64,000 nt of DNA from Pseudomonas graminis (GTDB taxonomy: Bacteria > Pseudomonadota > Gammaproteobacteria > Pseudomonadales > Pseudomonadaceae). The notes beneath the pieces were generated by a model. The model was given only the letters and a program-made list of their open reading frames with translations. It searched no databases and was not told the origin of the DNA. Position numbers and translations under genes: made by a program. Below, one piece after another: positions 63,564 through 64,000 of this stretch. The DNA is taken from assembly GCF_013201545.1 (NCBI RefSeq), contig NZ_CP053746.1:5346501-5410500 (forward strand), written 5' to 3'. How positions within the stretch are numbered: position 1 is the stretch's first letter; each line of letters starts with the position of its first letter.

Positions 63564-64000
63564 TCAAGTGGCCGCCGGGGTCGTTTCGCCGAGCAGACGA
63601 CGCAGCTGATCAACGACGTAATCCTGTTGCGCGTCGGTCATTGCCGGGTACAGCGGCAGGCTGATGGCCTGGGTGTAATAAGCCTCGGCTTCCGGGAAAT
63701 CACCCGGCTTGAAGCCCAGGTCGCGGTAATAGCGCTGCAGATGAACCGGAATGTAATGCACGTTCACGCCGATGCCTGCCGCGCGCAAACCTTCGAAGAC
63801 CTGACGATGGCTCACCGAGAGCACGTCAGTCTGCACGCGAACGACATACAGGTGCCACGCTGACTCGGCCTCGGCCTGAAGGGTCGGCAAGGTCAGCGGC
63901 AGGTCAGCCAGGAGCGTCTGATAGCGCGCTACCAGCCCGCGCCGCCGGGCCAGAAAACCGTCCAGTTTCCCCAACTGCGAAAGCCCGAGCGCTGCCTGCA
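63564..64000 (-). CDS. pseC: PseC aminotransferase, 3' part (start outside window)
   Basis: The minus-strand frame is open to the window edge and encodes the C-terminal 145 residues. It begins QAALGLSQLGKLDGFLARRR, typical of DegT/DnrJ aminotransferases, and continues with GIGVNVHYIPVHLQRYYRDL and a C-terminal helical tail. PseC makes the UDP-4-amino sugar precursor of pseudaminic acid. It heads the visible order pseC-pseF-pseG-pseI. Confidence 0.9.
   Translation of the reverse strand, partial: QAALGLSQLGKLDGFLARRRGLVARYQTLLADLPLTLPTLQAEAESAWHLYVVRVQTDVLSVSHRQVFEGLRAAGIGVNVHYIPVHLQRYYRDLGFKPGDFPEAEAYYTQAISLPLYPAMTDAQQDYVVDQLRRLLGETTPAAT

Noticed and set aside
1..64000. Insertion sequences, prophage or integrase genes, tRNA or rRNA genes
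   Set aside because: No transposase, integrase, RAYT, tRNA cloverleaf or rRNA sequence was recognised. Mobile-type DNA is limited to short non-coding repeats.

Overview
The window is chromosomal DNA of a fluorescent Pseudomonas, most likely from the P. fluorescens group. The basis is high GC, REP palindromes of the type CGGCTAAAGCCGG scattered between genes, and the Pseudomonas order of polar-flagellum and chemotaxis genes. Almost everything from 13 kb to the right end is one flagellar/chemotaxis/flagellin-glycosylation supercluster, nearly all on the minus strand.

Layout. 1-1856 (+): the 3' part of a voltage-gated K+ channel-like gene and a sulfate-binding periplasmic protein (sbp). 2821-10431 (-): a proline-rich lipoprotein and the complete cytochrome c maturation operon ccmABCDEFG(dsbE)HI, including a 58-residue ccmD. 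10593-12532 (+): a FliK-domain protein overlapping a stand-alone FlhB C-terminal-domain protein. 12664-18284 (-): DUF2802, cheW, a ParP-like CheW protein, a ParC-like ATPase, motD, motC, cheB. 18724-27779 (-): cheA, cheZ, cheY, fliA, fleN, flhF, flhA. 28513-30458 (-): an accessory block (anti-sigma, ECF sigma, DUF3455 protein) between flhA and flhB. 31061-38293 (-): flhB, fliR-Q-P-O-N-M-L and fliK. 38433-40866 (-): hptB-hsbR-hsbA. 41766-47532 (-): fliJ-I-H-G-F-E. 47850-52103 (-): fleR, fleS, fleQ. 52273-57231 (-): fliT, fliS, fliD, flaG, fliC and a second, divergent flagellin. 57519-64000 (-): a small unknown gene, a DUF115 (Maf-like) flagellin glycosyltransferase, a KAS III-like synthase, and pseI, pseG, pseF and the 3' part of pseC for CMP-pseudaminic acid.

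The genes cover most of one polar flagellum: export apparatus, C ring, MS ring, hook-length control, filament and cap, transcriptional hierarchy and chemosensory array. Rod, hook and ring flg genes lie outside. Promoter sequences fit the known hierarchy. Sigma-54 -24/-12 elements (GG and GC in TGGCAC-N5-TTGC) lie upstream of fliE, fliL and fleS, with weaker candidates upstream of flhA and fliK. Sigma-28 (FliA) promoters with exact 11-nt spacing lie upstream of fliC, the second flagellin and fliS.

The most unusual feature is a ~300-bp interspersed intergenic element present six times (1878, 2485, 27931, 30728, 40958, 41441). It is a chain of short hairpins whose stems show compensatory base changes between copies. 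All six copies carry REP sequences on the same inner side. The copies occur as three inverted pairs, and four copies begin within about 25 nt of a stop codon in the same orientation. One pair brackets the sigma/anti-sigma/DUF3455 block. Other points of note are repeated EFxxLLDQLHGKG motifs in CheA, a REP-like palindrome translated within the ccmH signal region, 76-nt tandem REP arrays, and a pse cluster with a KAS III gene but no visible pseH.
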